A stretch of 42,796 nucleotides of DNA, taken from assembly GCA_903836265.1 (NCBI GenBank), contig CAILQK010000068.1:1-42796 (forward strand). The letters are read 5' to 3'. Of the stretch, positions 18,807 through 28,744 are shown one piece after another. Origin of the DNA: an uncultured Bacteroidota bacterium. GTDB lineage: Bacteria; Bacteroidota; Bacteroidia; Chitinophagales; Saprospiraceae. The position numbers and the translations under genes were made by a program. Every line of letters begins with the position of its first letter. The stretch's first letter is position 1. The notes beneath the pieces were generated by a model. The model saw only the letters and a list, made by a program, of their open reading frames with translations. It searched no databases and was not told the DNA's origin.

Positions 18807-21221
18807 ATGATTATCCGACAACTGACGCTCCGGAATTATAAACAATATACCTCGCTCGATCTCGTATTCGAAGAGGGACTGGTGGGCATCATCGGCCGGA
18901 ATGGAGCAGGCAAATCCACTATTTTTGAGGCTGTTCTGTACTGTCTGTTCGGCAAGGAAACGCAGGTGGGCGCAAAAAACTATGCCCGATCCACTTATGC
19001 TGCCGATGAAACTGCCCCGGTCGAACTGAAACTGTCATTCCTGATCGGCCAGACTGAATATGCGGTGCAGCGCTCCTTCCGCGGCAGGGCACTGACTGCC
19101 TTTGCCGACCTGCACCGAAATGATCAGCAGATAGCAACAGGTGTATCTGCGGTGAACCTGGAACTCGTCAGGATTCTCGGGCTGGACGCCGAGGCTTTCA
19201 GGCGCTCTGTTTTCAGCGGCCAGAAAGAACTGGCGGAGCTGTCAGGCACAACCGGAGAGGACCGGAAGAAACTGGTGCGCCGAATGATGGGTCTCGACAC
19301 GCTCGATACGGCCCAGCAGGTACTCCGGTCTGATGTCAATGCCCTCAAAAACCAGATTGAGGGGCAAAGCAGCACGCTGCTCACCGACGCGGAAGTGGTG
19401 CAGCTCACAGAAGAACTGTCGCAGCAAAAAGTACTCGCGGAGGCGCGACGGATTGCAGCGGAAGAAGCCACCCGGCAACTGCAGTCGCTGAAAGCCGAGG
19501 GGGATGTCATCTCCGGTGAATTTCAGCGTCAAAAAGCACTTTACGACCGGTTCAATGATCTCGAAATAAAAAAATCGGGCCACGATGCCCGCCAAAAGGA
19601 GCTGGCAATCAGTCTGGAAGCGCTGCGAAAGCACAACTCACAGCTGGAGCACCGGAAGGTCGCACTGGATCTGAAAAAACCGGAATTCGAGCACTTTCAG
19701 GCCGAAAAACAGCGGCTGGCCGTCATGGAGAAGGAATATGAACGGTTCACCAACAGCAACATGATTCTCCAGAAAATGGAGACGACCCGAAAGAATATCT
19801 CGGATACCGAAACCAGAATTGCCGAAATGAAGGAGGCCATCAGCAAGGCTGAAAGCATCAAGGCACAGCAGGCAGAGGTGGATGCACTGATTAAAGAACT
19901 TGAAACACAGCTTCGTATGTGCAGCGACAATATTATTACGCTGCAAAAAGAGGTGGCAGGTACAGAAGAACTGATCAGGGACCGAAAGGAGCGGCTGAAA
20001 TCGCTGACCGCACTGGGCGCAGGAAGCCAGTGCCCAACCTGCCTGCAGCCACTGCTCGATAATTATGCCCGGGCAGTATCCGGACTGGAACGGGAACTCG
20101 ACCAGCTTCAGGAAGGGGAACAGGTTGCCCGAAAAATCCGGATTGAAGAACTGGTTGCCGTACAGAAATCACTGAATGAAACCATCAGCGAAAAGCGAAA
20201 AAAGGATGCCGTACTGACTCAGGAGATCTCCATATTGCGGGAAACCTGGCGTCAGATGAGGCGTGAGGAAGAAAATGTAGTGCACCATTACAATGTCATG
20301 GTGGCAGATCAGGAAATTCTGTCGAAAATAGGCGAGGTGCATTACGACAGGGCTGCACACGATGCGCTGCGCACATGGGTGAGCGCGCACGAGAAAGAAA
20401 GTGTAAACTATCAGTCGGAAGAGCGATATCTGGCAAGTGAATTGCCCAAAACAGACACTCAGATCAGCCAGACAGCCGAAAATTTACATCTTGAAAAAGA
20501 ACTCATCTCCAGGCTGACGCAGGAAACCGAAGCCTTGCAGTTCAACCACGACAGATATCAGCTGGCCAGCAATGCTTTTATCGAATTCCGCAACCGGTAT
20601 TCGGTACTGTCGGAACGGGTGGCTGCACTCGGCAGAGAAGCAGTGGAAGCACAGGCTGCTGCCGACAACACGCTCGGCCGCCTGAACAGTAACGAACGAA
20701 TCCGTCTGAAAATTGCTGAACGGACGGAGGAACTCGATTTGCTCAGGAGGCTCGACAAACACCTGTCTGAGTTCAGAACCGGGATTCTCGAAAAAATAAG
20801 TCCGGCTGTCTCCCGCGTGGCAGGAGAGCTGTTCAACCGGATCACCCGGGGCAAATACGAAGGAATCGAGGTAAGCGACTCTTTCGAGTTTTCCATCTCG
20901 GACAACGGGAAGATGTACCCTGTCACCCGGTTCAGCGGCGGAGAAATTGACCTGGCCAATTTCTGCCTGCGCATAGCCATCACACGCGCCATTATCGAGC
21001 TCAGCGGTTCAGGGCACCGGCTGGAGTTTCTTGCGTTCGACGAAATTTTTGGAAGCCAGGATGAAGACCGTCGAATGGAAATCATGAACGCGCTGGTCCT
21101 GCTCAGGGAGCAGTTCCCACAGATTTACATCATCTCGCATATAGAAAGCCTCCGCGATTATTTCCCGCACCTGCTCGAAGTGCAGTCGTCGGCCACCGGC
21201 AGCACCGCCGTCTGGCGATAA
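18807..21221 (+). CDS. SbcC/Rad50-like SMC-family ATPase
   Basis: Walker A GRNGAGKST, coiled coils, zinc-hook SQCPTCLQPL, FSGGE signature, LEFLAFDEIFGSQD Walker B. Confidence 0.92.
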   Translation: MIIRQLTLRNYKQYTSLDLVFEEGLVGIIGRNGAGKSTIFEAVLYCLFGKETQVGAKNYARSTYAADETAPVELKLSFLIGQTEYAVQRSFRGRALTAFADLHRNDQQIATGVSAVNLELVRILGLDAEAFRRSVFSGQKELAELSGTTGEDRKKLVRRMMGLDTLDTAQQVLRSDVNALKNQIEGQSSTLLTDAEVVQLTEELSQQKVLAEARRIAAEEATRQLQSLKAEGDVISGEFQRQKALYDRFNDLEIKKSGHDARQKELAISLEALRKHNSQLEHRKVALDLKKPEFEHFQAEKQRLAVMEKEYERFTNSNMILQKMETTRKNISDTETRIAEMKEAISKAESIKAQQAEVDALIKELETQLRMCSDNIITLQKEVAGTEELIRDRKERLKSLTALGAGSQCPTCLQPLLDNYARAVSGLERELDQLQEGEQVARKIRIEELVAVQKSLNETISEKRKKDAVLTQEISILRETWRQMRREEENVVHHYNVMVADQEILSKIGEVHYDRAAHDALRTWVSAHEKESVNYQSEERYLASELPKTDTQISQTAENLHLEKELISRLTQETEALQFNHDRYQLASNAFIEFRNRYSVLSERVAALGREAVEAQAAADNTLGRLNSNERIRLKIAERTEELDLLRRLDKHLSEFRTGILEKISPAVSRVAGELFNRITRGKYEGIEVSDSFEFSISDNGKMYPVTRFSGGEIDLANFCLRIAITRAIIELSGSGHRLEFLAFDEIFGSQDEDRRMEIMNALVLLREQFPQIYIISHIESLRDYFPHLLEVQSSATGSTAVWR

Positions 21222-21229
21222 CAGCCTGT

Positions 21230-22051
21230 TTACAGGTATCGCTGCATCCACTCGAGTGTGTATTGAAACAGTTGCTCCTTTTGCGGCTCGTTGTGCATTT
21301 CATGCCAGAGGCCGTCCCACTCCCTCCAGGTAACATCGCCCTTCGCACGGGCGCAGAACTCGGCGGAGGCAGCAGCCGAAGTGATCCGGTCGTCTCCTCC
21401 GTGCATAATGAGTACCGGAATCCCGAACTCCGGATCACACTTGTCGAGCCGGTCGCTCATTTCAAGCAGTGACAGTCCGCCGGAGGCACTCACCTTGCCG
21501 TGTACCAGTGCATCGTGCTGATAAGCGCTCACCACCGCCGTATCGTGGGAGATGAAATGTGCCGCCAGCCCCGTCGGCAGCGTCAGGGTGGGCATAAACT
21601 TTCTCATGATTTTACCTGCCAGTACCTTTAGTGCCGGCGTCACGAAAGCAAGGCGAATCAGCGGACTGGTAGCGATGAGCCCGGTGAGCGCAGGCTTTCG
21701 CTCGAGACAAAACGTGAGCACCTCTGCTCCTCCCATCGAATGGCCGTACAGAAATACCGGCACACCCGGGTATTTCTGCACAGTTTTCTGCAGGAATTGT
21801 TCGATATCGTCCATCCAGGAGGCAATCCCGCGCGCGTGCCCGCGTGGCCCCCCGCTGCGACCATAGCCCTGCTGATCGAAGCCGGTAACGGCTATTCCGT
21901 GGCGGTTGTACCATTCGGCCACGTGGGTGTAGCGGCCGATGTGCTCGCCCTGTCCGTGTACCAGCGCCACCACGGCCCGCGGACTGTTGTGATGCCAGGC
22001 AATGCCGTGCATACTGATGTTTTCATTGTTTGTCCAGCTGAAAATTTGCAT
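21230..22051 (-). CDS. Alpha/beta hydrolase, monoacylglycerol lipase-like
   Basis: VHGQGEHIGRYTHVAEWYNRHGIAVTGFDQQGYGRSGGPRGHA; GHSMGG; HGGDDRIT. Confidence 0.88.
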   Translation of the reverse strand: MQIFSWTNNENISMHGIAWHHNSPRAVVALVHGQGEHIGRYTHVAEWYNRHGIAVTGFDQQGYGRSGGPRGHARGIASWMDDIEQFLQKTVQKYPGVPVFLYGHSMGGAEVLTFCLERKPALTGLIATSPLIRLAFVTPALKVLAGKIMRKFMPTLTLPTGLAAHFISHDTAVVSAYQHDALVHGKVSASGGLSLLEMSDRLDKCDPEFGIPVLIMHGGDDRITSAAASAEFCARAKGDVTWREWDGLWHEMHNEPQKEQLFQYTLEWMQRYL

Positions 22052-22053
22052 GA

Positions 22054-23190
22054 TTACTCGATTTTGGATGATTTGGCAGGGCGTTTCATCGGGCGACCGA
22101 AGACCACTTTTTCACGCTCCTCAATATTTATGGACTGATCAAGACTGTTCAGGAACCGTGCGTTGCTGAAACTGATCAGCCTTATTTCAATTCGGTTGTT
22201 TTCGGCATGCTCGGCATCGGTACATTTGACGCCCGGCGCACATTTGTTGAGCGGGGAAATGTGGCCATACACTTTCGCCTGGCACCTGAAAGGCTCCATA
22301 TTTCTGGAAAGGAGAAAGGCCGTCAGCGAGTCTGTGCGTTCGGAGGCAATGGCAATGGCAGCCTCTTCTTCCAGCCTGCTGTCGGTATGAGCACCCATTT
22401 CGGTAACGAGTCCCGGATTATCCTTCAGCAGCGTGACGTACAAGTCAATCTGATCCTGAACGGGGGGCTCCCTGAACCACTCGGGCGAGGAAAAGGAGGA
22501 AGTGATGGTCTGCAGCAGCACTCCCTTTTGCGCGCGCACGGGAAAGAGGCTGGCATACAGGGTATCCGGCGCTGTAGCGGGATTCGATGATCTGCTCAGG
22601 CGGGAAGTGCCCTCTCCAAGACCTTCCACGCACAACTCACAGCCCATGATACCCGCATACACCTCCATACGCTGAGTCAGGAATCCGGGTGTCTTTACCC
22701 TTATTGTATAGTGGTATCCCCTTTCCATAGGGTAACGAAACTGTTCTTCGGGGAAGTCGGGGAGCGTAAGCACCAGCGACTTGAGCGTCCTGTTGTAAAT
22801 TTCAATGGTAGCCCCCCGGAGCGCAGGCTGCCCCTTTTCAAGCAGTCGCGCCTCGAGCATCACTCCGGGTTTCCGCTTCATAATCATTTTGAGAAATTTC
22901 TTCTCTTCACCGGCTTTGAGAATGACCGTTTCCGACAAGTCGGAAAAAAGTTCGCGGGTGGCTGTAATACGGTACTTGCCGGGTGCGAGATCAACGGCGA
23001 AATGACCATATATATCGGTAACAAGGATATCTGCCGGACTTTCAGACTGCTCTCTGTACACCGTCACATTGACCTGATTGAGAAATCCCCGGTTATTCTC
23101 CTCATAGACATAGCCTTCCAGGCGGGTCTGCGCTGTCATATCAGCGAAAAGAAAAAGAGCCGATACAACGGCTGCAACAAATTTGTTCAT
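22054..23190 (-). CDS. OmpA-like C-terminal domain protein with carboxypeptidase-regulatory-like N-terminal domain
   Basis: LEGYVYEENNRGFLNQVNVTVYREQ...; OmpA-like TEMGAHTDSR...ASERTDSLTAFLLSRNM...GHI...NNRIEIRLI; signal peptide at MNKFVAAVVSALFLFADMTAQ. Confidence 0.8.
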   Translation of the reverse strand: MNKFVAAVVSALFLFADMTAQTRLEGYVYEENNRGFLNQVNVTVYREQSESPADILVTDIYGHFAVDLAPGKYRITATRELFSDLSETVILKAGEEKKFLKMIMKRKPGVMLEARLLEKGQPALRGATIEIYNRTLKSLVLTLPDFPEEQFRYPMERGYHYTIRVKTPGFLTQRMEVYAGIMGCELCVEGLGEGTSRLSRSSNPATAPDTLYASLFPVRAQKGVLLQTITSSFSSPEWFREPPVQDQIDLYVTLLKDNPGLVTEMGAHTDSRLEEEAAIAIASERTDSLTAFLLSRNMEPFRCQAKVYGHISPLNKCAPGVKCTDAEHAENNRIEIRLISFSNARFLNSLDQSINIEEREKVVFGRPMKRPAKSSKIE

Positions 23191-23212
23191 GTTGATCTTA
23201 TTAAAGAAACAG

Positions 23213-23220
23213 CAAATGTA
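23213..23220 (-). promoter_or_regulatory. -7 box TACATTTG for the OmpA-like gene
   Basis: TAnnTTTG match ~22 nt upstream of the ATG at 23190 (minus strand). Confidence 0.5.
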
Positions 23221-23247
23221 AGAGGTTGTATTTGATGCGAAGCAAAA

Positions 23248-23278
23248 AAGCCGTCCTGTCTTTCCGACAGGACGGCTT
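23248..23278 (-). terminator. Intrinsic terminator (minus strand)
   Basis: Perfect inverted repeat AAGCCGTCCTGTC-TTTCC-GACAGGACGGCTT; U-tract on the minus strand; lies after the stop of the 23408 gene. Confidence 0.88.
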
Positions 23279-23407
23279 GTAACATAACCATGAAAACAAT
23301 TAACCAATCAATTTTTTACCCTTTCAGGTCAACAGTATTCGAAAAACCGTGCCAAACTCTTTTCAAATAAAAAATTTTGTCAATTTTTTTGGCAGGCCGG
23401 GCTATGT

Positions 23408-26400
23408 CTATCCGTTTTTCACCACACGACCGATATAAAGGCGTTTCATACCCGATACCCGCACCTGATAAATACCTGCGGGGAAGTTGTCGAGCGCAAT
23501 ATTTCCGTGCCATTCATTGCTCCACTTCGACATGCGGCCCGTTTGTATCATTTTGCCGAACTGGTCAAAAATCTCAAACCTCACCGATGCTGCATTTTCG
23601 GAACTGTTGACCTGAATGTGCGCAATTCCGGTGGTCGGATTGGGAGAAACCGTCATTCCGGACGCAGACACAGGATCTGTTGAACTGCTTGTCTGCAGAA
23701 AAACATCTGACTGAACCAGACAGCTGTCGGAATCAATACAGGTGACTGTGTAAAATCCGGGAAGCAGGTTTTCAAACCGTGCCGAATCCTGGAAGATGAT
23801 GTTGTTCAGCGAGAACAGGTAAGGCGGCGTACCTCCCGTCGCACTGGCAACAATCACGCCGTCGTTGCCTCCGGCGGCCGTCGGTGAATAAACCGACAGG
23901 CTGATCTGGAGACTGGAGCAGGCATTCTCGGCACAGAACGGGAACGAGATCTCGGAGCCGAAATTTTCGCCGAAATACTCTACCAGGCTGGAGCCCTGAA
24001 AGGTTACATAAACGATTCCGCCCGGCATGCCATCGCCTCCACTGTCGCGAAGCCTGAACACATAGCAACTGTCGCGCCTGAGGCAGGAATTGACGATATA
24101 ATAGCCGAACGGCTGGTCATAGGGGCCTCCGCTTGCCAGTACGACACCCTGTGCGCTCAGAATTTCCCAGGTTGTTTCACCCGGTTTGTCGTCGGGAGTG
24201 ATGGTTACATTGATGGCGGCGTTACCGGGATCTATGGCAAAGTTGAGTACCTGCTGATTATTGAAGGGAGCTTCATCAACTCCAAGACCATCCACATCAC
24301 TGATATATACTTCCAGATTGTTCTGTCCGGCGAGCAGCCCCTCCACGGTCAGACTTATTTCGCCCGTGGTGCCCGGCGCTGCAACAAGCGTGATGCCACT
24401 CTGCAGTGGCTGCAGATTTCCGTTCAGGTTGACCTGCAATGTCAGTTCATGTTCATTGCCAACGCCGTTATTCTTTATTTTGACGATGAAATCGGCATAA
24501 TTTGTGTCACTGCACGCATAAAACGGTATGACTTCTGTTATTTCCAGATCGCGACCGTACAGGTGTCTGACAAGGGCAGACGTGGTATCATTGGACGTAT
24601 TTTCATCGTTGCCCACCGTAGCCTTCAGTTCAAAGGGATAAACAGCGCCCACACTGCCCAGATCTGCTCCTGCGGCGAAGGTGTGAATGGCCGTTTCGCC
24701 GGGAGCGAACGGACCTGTTACTGTTTCGGATACCCAGTTACCACCTCCAGTCCGGTAAGAGACCGTTGCACTATTCTGCTGGTTGAGACCGAAATTTCTG
24801 AAGCGGACACTCACGGGCTCATTGTCAGTCAGACCGGCGCCGGAAACCGGACCGACCAGTCCCAGTGCGCCCACATCGGAATTCTTTCTGACAGGCGAAC
24901 AGATCGTGAAAATCTGATCCTGTCCGGTGGCTTCAGTGATTTCCACCATGACTTCATCATAAATATCACGCAGTACGAAATGGCCTTTCCAATTGAAGTT
25001 TACGGCCCTGAGCAGCAGTTTGTAGCACTGATTGTCGTCGGCGCAGATGCGGGCAACGGGTTGCTGGGCACTCACATCGCCCATGCTGAGCAGCTGATTG
25101 GTGAGCGATCTGAGTTCCCAGTGCAGTACACCCACATCGGTTTGAGATTCGGCACTCAGATAGGTTCCGTCCGAATTTCCGAAGAACTTGACGAAAAGCG
25201 TATCGTTGTTGATCCGTTCGTCCTGAACACCGTTTGGCAGCGTGGTGTAAGCGCGCAGACCGTTCAGGCCGTTCAGTATCCCGGTGGCATACAGTTCAAT
25301 GGTATCCCGCTCACCGGGGCCCAGATTGCCCGTCCAGTCGTACACCTTCCATGCCTGTGAGTTGATTCTCCAGTTAATCCTGGCACTGTTCATTTCGGCT
25401 CCGGAGGCATTTTTCAGGATAATGGCGAAATCGGTTTCTGTTCCGCAGACGAGTCCGGGAAGGTTGTATTTGCCCGGAAGTGCAGCATCGTTTCCGGTGA
25501 GTTTCTGGACAGCAGCCACCAGGGTATCATTTCTGACAAACTGGTCGGGTGCCCAGTGGGTTATAATTTTGAAGTTGTAACTTTTGCCCGGAATGGTCAT
25601 CGCGACCGTGGGTGTGAAGGTATGCGTAACAAATCCACCGGCATCAAGCGTACCGTTAACCGTTTCAGTGGCCACGAAAGCGCCCTCGAAGTAGAGCGAC
25701 ACATCAAACTGGGTGGCCGGAAGCAGTCCGTTATTGGATATCTTGACCGTTACCTGTTCGCTGTTGCCGAGGAACGCAGAGGGTACGGGCGCAGTAATCA
25801 GCTCGGGCTTGATGTCGAAAGTATCCCGCTGGACTTTGAAAGATGCTATACGGGTGCCCCAGGTAGCCTGATTGTCGGGTTGATATTCACCTGTAAACCA
25901 GAAGGTGCGTCCGTCGTAAGGGTCAACAGCCATGTTGCTGTAGTCGCCCCAGCGGAACGACTGGTGACTGGCGCCGCCGGGTGCCATTTCAAACTCTTCT
26001 ATGGTCATCTGGCCTGCGGGGTCGCCGTTTCGGTGTCCGGTAAGATACAGTCCGGGATATACGGTTTCGCTCATGCCGGTATATCCAAGTCCGATATTTC
26101 CTGCCTCATCCATACATATAGTACCGGTGATACGGTTCATCTCCTGCGTGGGCGCGTGCGTACCCTGCTGGTGAATCTGCCAGTCGCCACTGCCCGATTT
26201 CCGCAGTTCGTACCAGCGCACCTGTGCATCACCACCATCGCCGGTTTGTCCTGACACATCCGTTACATGATTCATCACCACCGCCTCGTGTGTTCCGAAA
26301 TTCTGATAGGGCGCCCTGTACATGAAATTGTTTTCGAAGGCCGTCACGCGGGGTGCGTTGTCGGGCTGTTCGATACAGTCGAACAGCGAAGAGCCATAAC

Positions 26401-27466
26401 ATACCCGGGTTTCAAACGGAGCAGGATACAGTTTGACGGGACCGTCAATATGACTGTTTGCGCTGTTGGCCCAGTCGAGGAAAACCTCCCAGTACTGAAT
26501 CTGATCAACACCGCCTTCCCAGGCGTCATCGTACACCCTGAACATGTAGCCCGGACTGCCTGCCGGAGGCGCAGGACCCGAGTCCCAGTCGGCGCCGGTA
26601 GCAGGCTGGAAGTTGATGGACTGATAGTTGGGCATTTCGAAGCGATAGATGCCGAAAGCAGGCTCACTGTTCAGTATAGCCGTGCGGTCAATAGCATAAC
26701 CGGCACATACATTGCTGTTCACGATTTCGTTAACCGGGATGAAATAGGCATTCTTCCAGATATAAAACTTGGGATAATCCGGGAAACCGAGCGTCTGGAG
26801 CAGGTAAACCTTCCAGCCACCGGTGGGGTCGCTTGTTTCTGAAACCCCCAGAAAAAGCTGCTTGTCGGCAAATGGATTGTTCCCGTTTGCCTGAATTTCC
26901 ATCATGATCCAGCGCTCGGCGGCGTGATCGTAGGAAATAATCGGATCGCCGAGCGTGGGCAGACCGAAAGAACCCCAGATGGTGGCGGTAAGTGCCGGAC
27001 CATACACCGGCTCACCCGTTATTTTGTCCCACACCTGAAACCATGCACCTCCGCCGGAGTTCACCATTTGAACATAGTGATCCTTGCCGATATCGCCGGT
27101 CGGGTCGGGTGGATACACCCCGAAAGGGTCGCGCAAACCCTCGATATTGAGTCCCTGGATAATCTCGGGGCCTCCCCCATCGGATGCGGGCAACTGTTTG
27201 GCTGCCAGCGGATCGCCTCCCTGCGCAGGCTCTGCTGCCGGGTTGTGCTGCGGATTGCGCCTGAAATAATTCTTTTTTTCGTAAAGACCAGCAGGCGCCT
27301 GACCGTTGAAGGCAGTCACCGGCTGCAGATCCCTGAGCGCCGGCACTTCACCGAGGAGTTGCCCCTGGGAAACTTTTGGGGGATAGGATTGTACCTCGCT
27401 GCGATCGGCCTGTGCCGAAACTGCCGTGCAGATGCACACGAGAAATAAGGAAAGTAGCTGTTTCAT
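23408..27466 (-). CDS. Large secreted protein with CARDB-like segments and T9SS type A sorting domain
   Basis: Signal peptide MKQLLSLFLVCICTAVSAQ; repeated 'NNG...N...' CARDB-like segments; SprB-like GGTPPYLFSLN; C-term VSPNPTTGIAHIQVN...GIYQVRVSGMKRLYIGRVVKNG. Confidence 0.85.
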   Translation of the reverse strand: MKQLLSLFLVCICTAVSAQADRSEVQSYPPKVSQGQLLGEVPALRDLQPVTAFNGQAPAGLYEKKNYFRRNPQHNPAAEPAQGGDPLAAKQLPASDGGGPEIIQGLNIEGLRDPFGVYPPDPTGDIGKDHYVQMVNSGGGAWFQVWDKITGEPVYGPALTATIWGSFGLPTLGDPIISYDHAAERWIMMEIQANGNNPFADKQLFLGVSETSDPTGGWKVYLLQTLGFPDYPKFYIWKNAYFIPVNEIVNSNVCAGYAIDRTAILNSEPAFGIYRFEMPNYQSINFQPATGADWDSGPAPPAGSPGYMFRVYDDAWEGGVDQIQYWEVFLDWANSANSHIDGPVKLYPAPFETRVCYGSSLFDCIEQPDNAPRVTAFENNFMYRAPYQNFGTHEAVVMNHVTDVSGQTGDGGDAQVRWYELRKSGSGDWQIHQQGTHAPTQEMNRITGTICMDEAGNIGLGYTGMSETVYPGLYLTGHRNGDPAGQMTIEEFEMAPGGASHQSFRWGDYSNMAVDPYDGRTFWFTGEYQPDNQATWGTRIASFKVQRDTFDIKPELITAPVPSAFLGNSEQVTVKISNNGLLPATQFDVSLYFEGAFVATETVNGTLDAGGFVTHTFTPTVAMTIPGKSYNFKIITHWAPDQFVRNDTLVAAVQKLTGNDAALPGKYNLPGLVCGTETDFAIILKNASGAEMNSARINWRINSQAWKVYDWTGNLGPGERDTIELYATGILNGLNGLRAYTTLPNGVQDERINNDTLFVKFFGNSDGTYLSAESQTDVGVLHWELRSLTNQLLSMGDVSAQQPVARICADDNQCYKLLLRAVNFNWKGHFVLRDIYDEVMVEITEATGQDQIFTICSPVRKNSDVGALGLVGPVSGAGLTDNEPVSVRFRNFGLNQQNSATVSYRTGGGNWVSETVTGPFAPGETAIHTFAAGADLGSVGAVYPFELKATVGNDENTSNDTTSALVRHLYGRDLEITEVIPFYACSDTNYADFIVKIKNNGVGNEHELTLQVNLNGNLQPLQSGITLVAAPGTTGEISLTVEGLLAGQNNLEVYISDVDGLGVDEAPFNNQQVLNFAIDPGNAAINVTITPDDKPGETTWEILSAQGVVLASGGPYDQPFGYYIVNSCLRRDSCYVFRLRDSGGDGMPGGIVYVTFQGSSLVEYFGENFGSEISFPFCAENACSSLQISLSVYSPTAAGGNDGVIVASATGGTPPYLFSLNNIIFQDSARFENLLPGFYTVTCIDSDSCLVQSDVFLQTSSSTDPVSASGMTVSPNPTTGIAHIQVNSSENAASVRFEIFDQFGKMIQTGRMSKWSNEWHGNIALDNFPAGIYQVRVSGMKRLYIGRVVKNG

Positions 27467-27504
27467 GTAAAGAGTGGTGATGGAAAAATGTTCGGGTGTC
27501 TGAC

Positions 27505-28356
27505 TCAGTCCGGTGCAGGGAAGTTGAAACTGTCTCTGGACTTGTCGGGAGGTACAAGGGGCGGCCTCGGATATTCAGGTTGATATTCGCGGAAGGGGCC
27601 GTACTCGGGTTTTCTTTTTATCTGCTTTTTCTCGGGAAGCAAGCCAATCATGGCAGACAGAAACAGGAAAAACAGGATGACCCATCCCCAGTATTCGTGA
27701 GGCTTGAAGGGTGTCACATAGCGGAACTCGTGCAGTTCAGCGTCTTCACCCAGATAGGGTGCAGGACGCCTCGAGGCGGCTGTGTCATTCACCGATGCTT
27801 CAATCCGCCTGCCGGCGTAAAATTTCTCCTCGTTCAGACGCAGATACAGCAATTTTGCCAGCGCTGCCACCTGTTCGGTAATTCCCAGCCATGCCTCATC
27901 TGGATTTTTGTGCTCTGCCACCGATTTGCCGTTCAGTACCGGATCAAAGGCAGCCAGCCGCGAAGTTTCCTTCCAGCGACACGGACTCAGAATCACATGA
28001 AACATGAACGGACCAGCAAAATCATCCCCGCCAATTCTTCGATGTGCCGCAACGTCAATATCCTGATCTACAGATTTGTTTATCAGTGATTTATAACTCG
28101 ACAAAAATATGTATATATGTGCCCGTTCCCGTCTCTTCTGTATAACCCGCGCATATTTTGGTCGAAAGTCGGGTTGTTTGTACCAGAAAAGCAGGATTTG
28201 CCAGGGGAGTGGAAGTGGTTCGGGAGCCGGCGGGGGCTGATTGTACCATAAATTGACCTCATCGCGCATGGGGTACAGCCATTTCAGCAGCACCTGAAGC
28301 TGGGGCTTGTCTTCGGGTGCGTGAGAGATGAAGATGTTCACTTTTACCTTGTTCAT
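27505..28356 (-). CDS. TIR-like domain protein with C-terminal transmembrane segment
   Basis: VNIFISHAPEDKPQLQVLLKWLYPMRDEVNLWY; RAHIYIFLSSYKSL; FHVILSPCRWKETSRLAAFDPVLNGKSV...NPDEAWLGI; TM YWGWVILFFLFLSAMIGLL. Confidence 0.65.
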   Translation of the reverse strand: MNKVKVNIFISHAPEDKPQLQVLLKWLYPMRDEVNLWYNQPPPAPEPLPLPWQILLFWYKQPDFRPKYARVIQKRRERAHIYIFLSSYKSLINKSVDQDIDVAAHRRIGGDDFAGPFMFHVILSPCRWKETSRLAAFDPVLNGKSVAEHKNPDEAWLGITEQVAALAKLLYLRLNEEKFYAGRRIEASVNDTAASRRPAPYLGEDAELHEFRYVTPFKPHEYWGWVILFFLFLSAMIGLLPEKKQIKRKPEYGPFREYQPEYPRPPLVPPDKSRDSFNFPAPD

Positions 28357-28360
28357 GTTT

Positions 28361-28672
28361 TCAGAATTTGGTGGGGTCCCAGGGTTTCCCCTCCAGCCAG
28401 TCAACATATTCTGCAGAACCAAGCCGGAACTTGACCGGAATACCGCTGCGGGAGGTTGACTGAAAGTGTTCAAGGCGACAAAAAAACGGCAATTTGTCGG
28501 CTGAATTGTCTGGCAGAAATACAACAGGATGCATTTTTGGGGGAGGGGCGAAACGCGCGGGCGGAGCAGGCTTCCGGGGCGCTCCGGGTATGGCACGCAA
28601 AGAGACACCCTGTCCGGCGCACACCCCGGAAGCCATCAAGAAAAACGCCAAAAACAGACCTGCTTTAAACAT
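28361..28672 (-). CDS. Small signal-peptide-bearing protein upstream of the TIR-like gene
   Basis: MFKAGLFLAFFLMASGVCAGQ signal peptide; stop 4 nt before the TIR-like ATG; proline-rich. Confidence 0.55.
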   Translation of the reverse strand: MFKAGLFLAFFLMASGVCAGQGVSLRAIPGAPRKPAPPARFAPPPKMHPVVFLPDNSADKLPFFCRLEHFQSTSRSGIPVKFRLGSAEYVDWLEGKPWDPTKF

Positions 28673-28682
28673 GTTAACCGTG

Positions 28683-28690
28683 CAAATATA
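28683..28690 (-). promoter_or_regulatory. -7 box TATATTTG for the small-ORF/TIR-like operon
   Basis: TAnnTTTG match about 10 nt upstream of the ATG at 28672 (minus strand). Confidence 0.5.
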
Positions 28691-28744
28691 GGATAAGCCG
28701 CGAAAGAGCGATAAAGAATCTGTTCTACTGGCAAATAATGGCCG

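Noticed and set aside
17670-21221. SbcD/SbcC-like pair as a phage-defence system
   Set aside because: Motifs fit the common chromosomal DNA repair nuclease; no defence-specific partner genes nearby.
24449-26842. Several 190-300-aa plus-strand ORFs
   Set aside because: All antisense to the 1352-aa T9SS protein; no domains seen.
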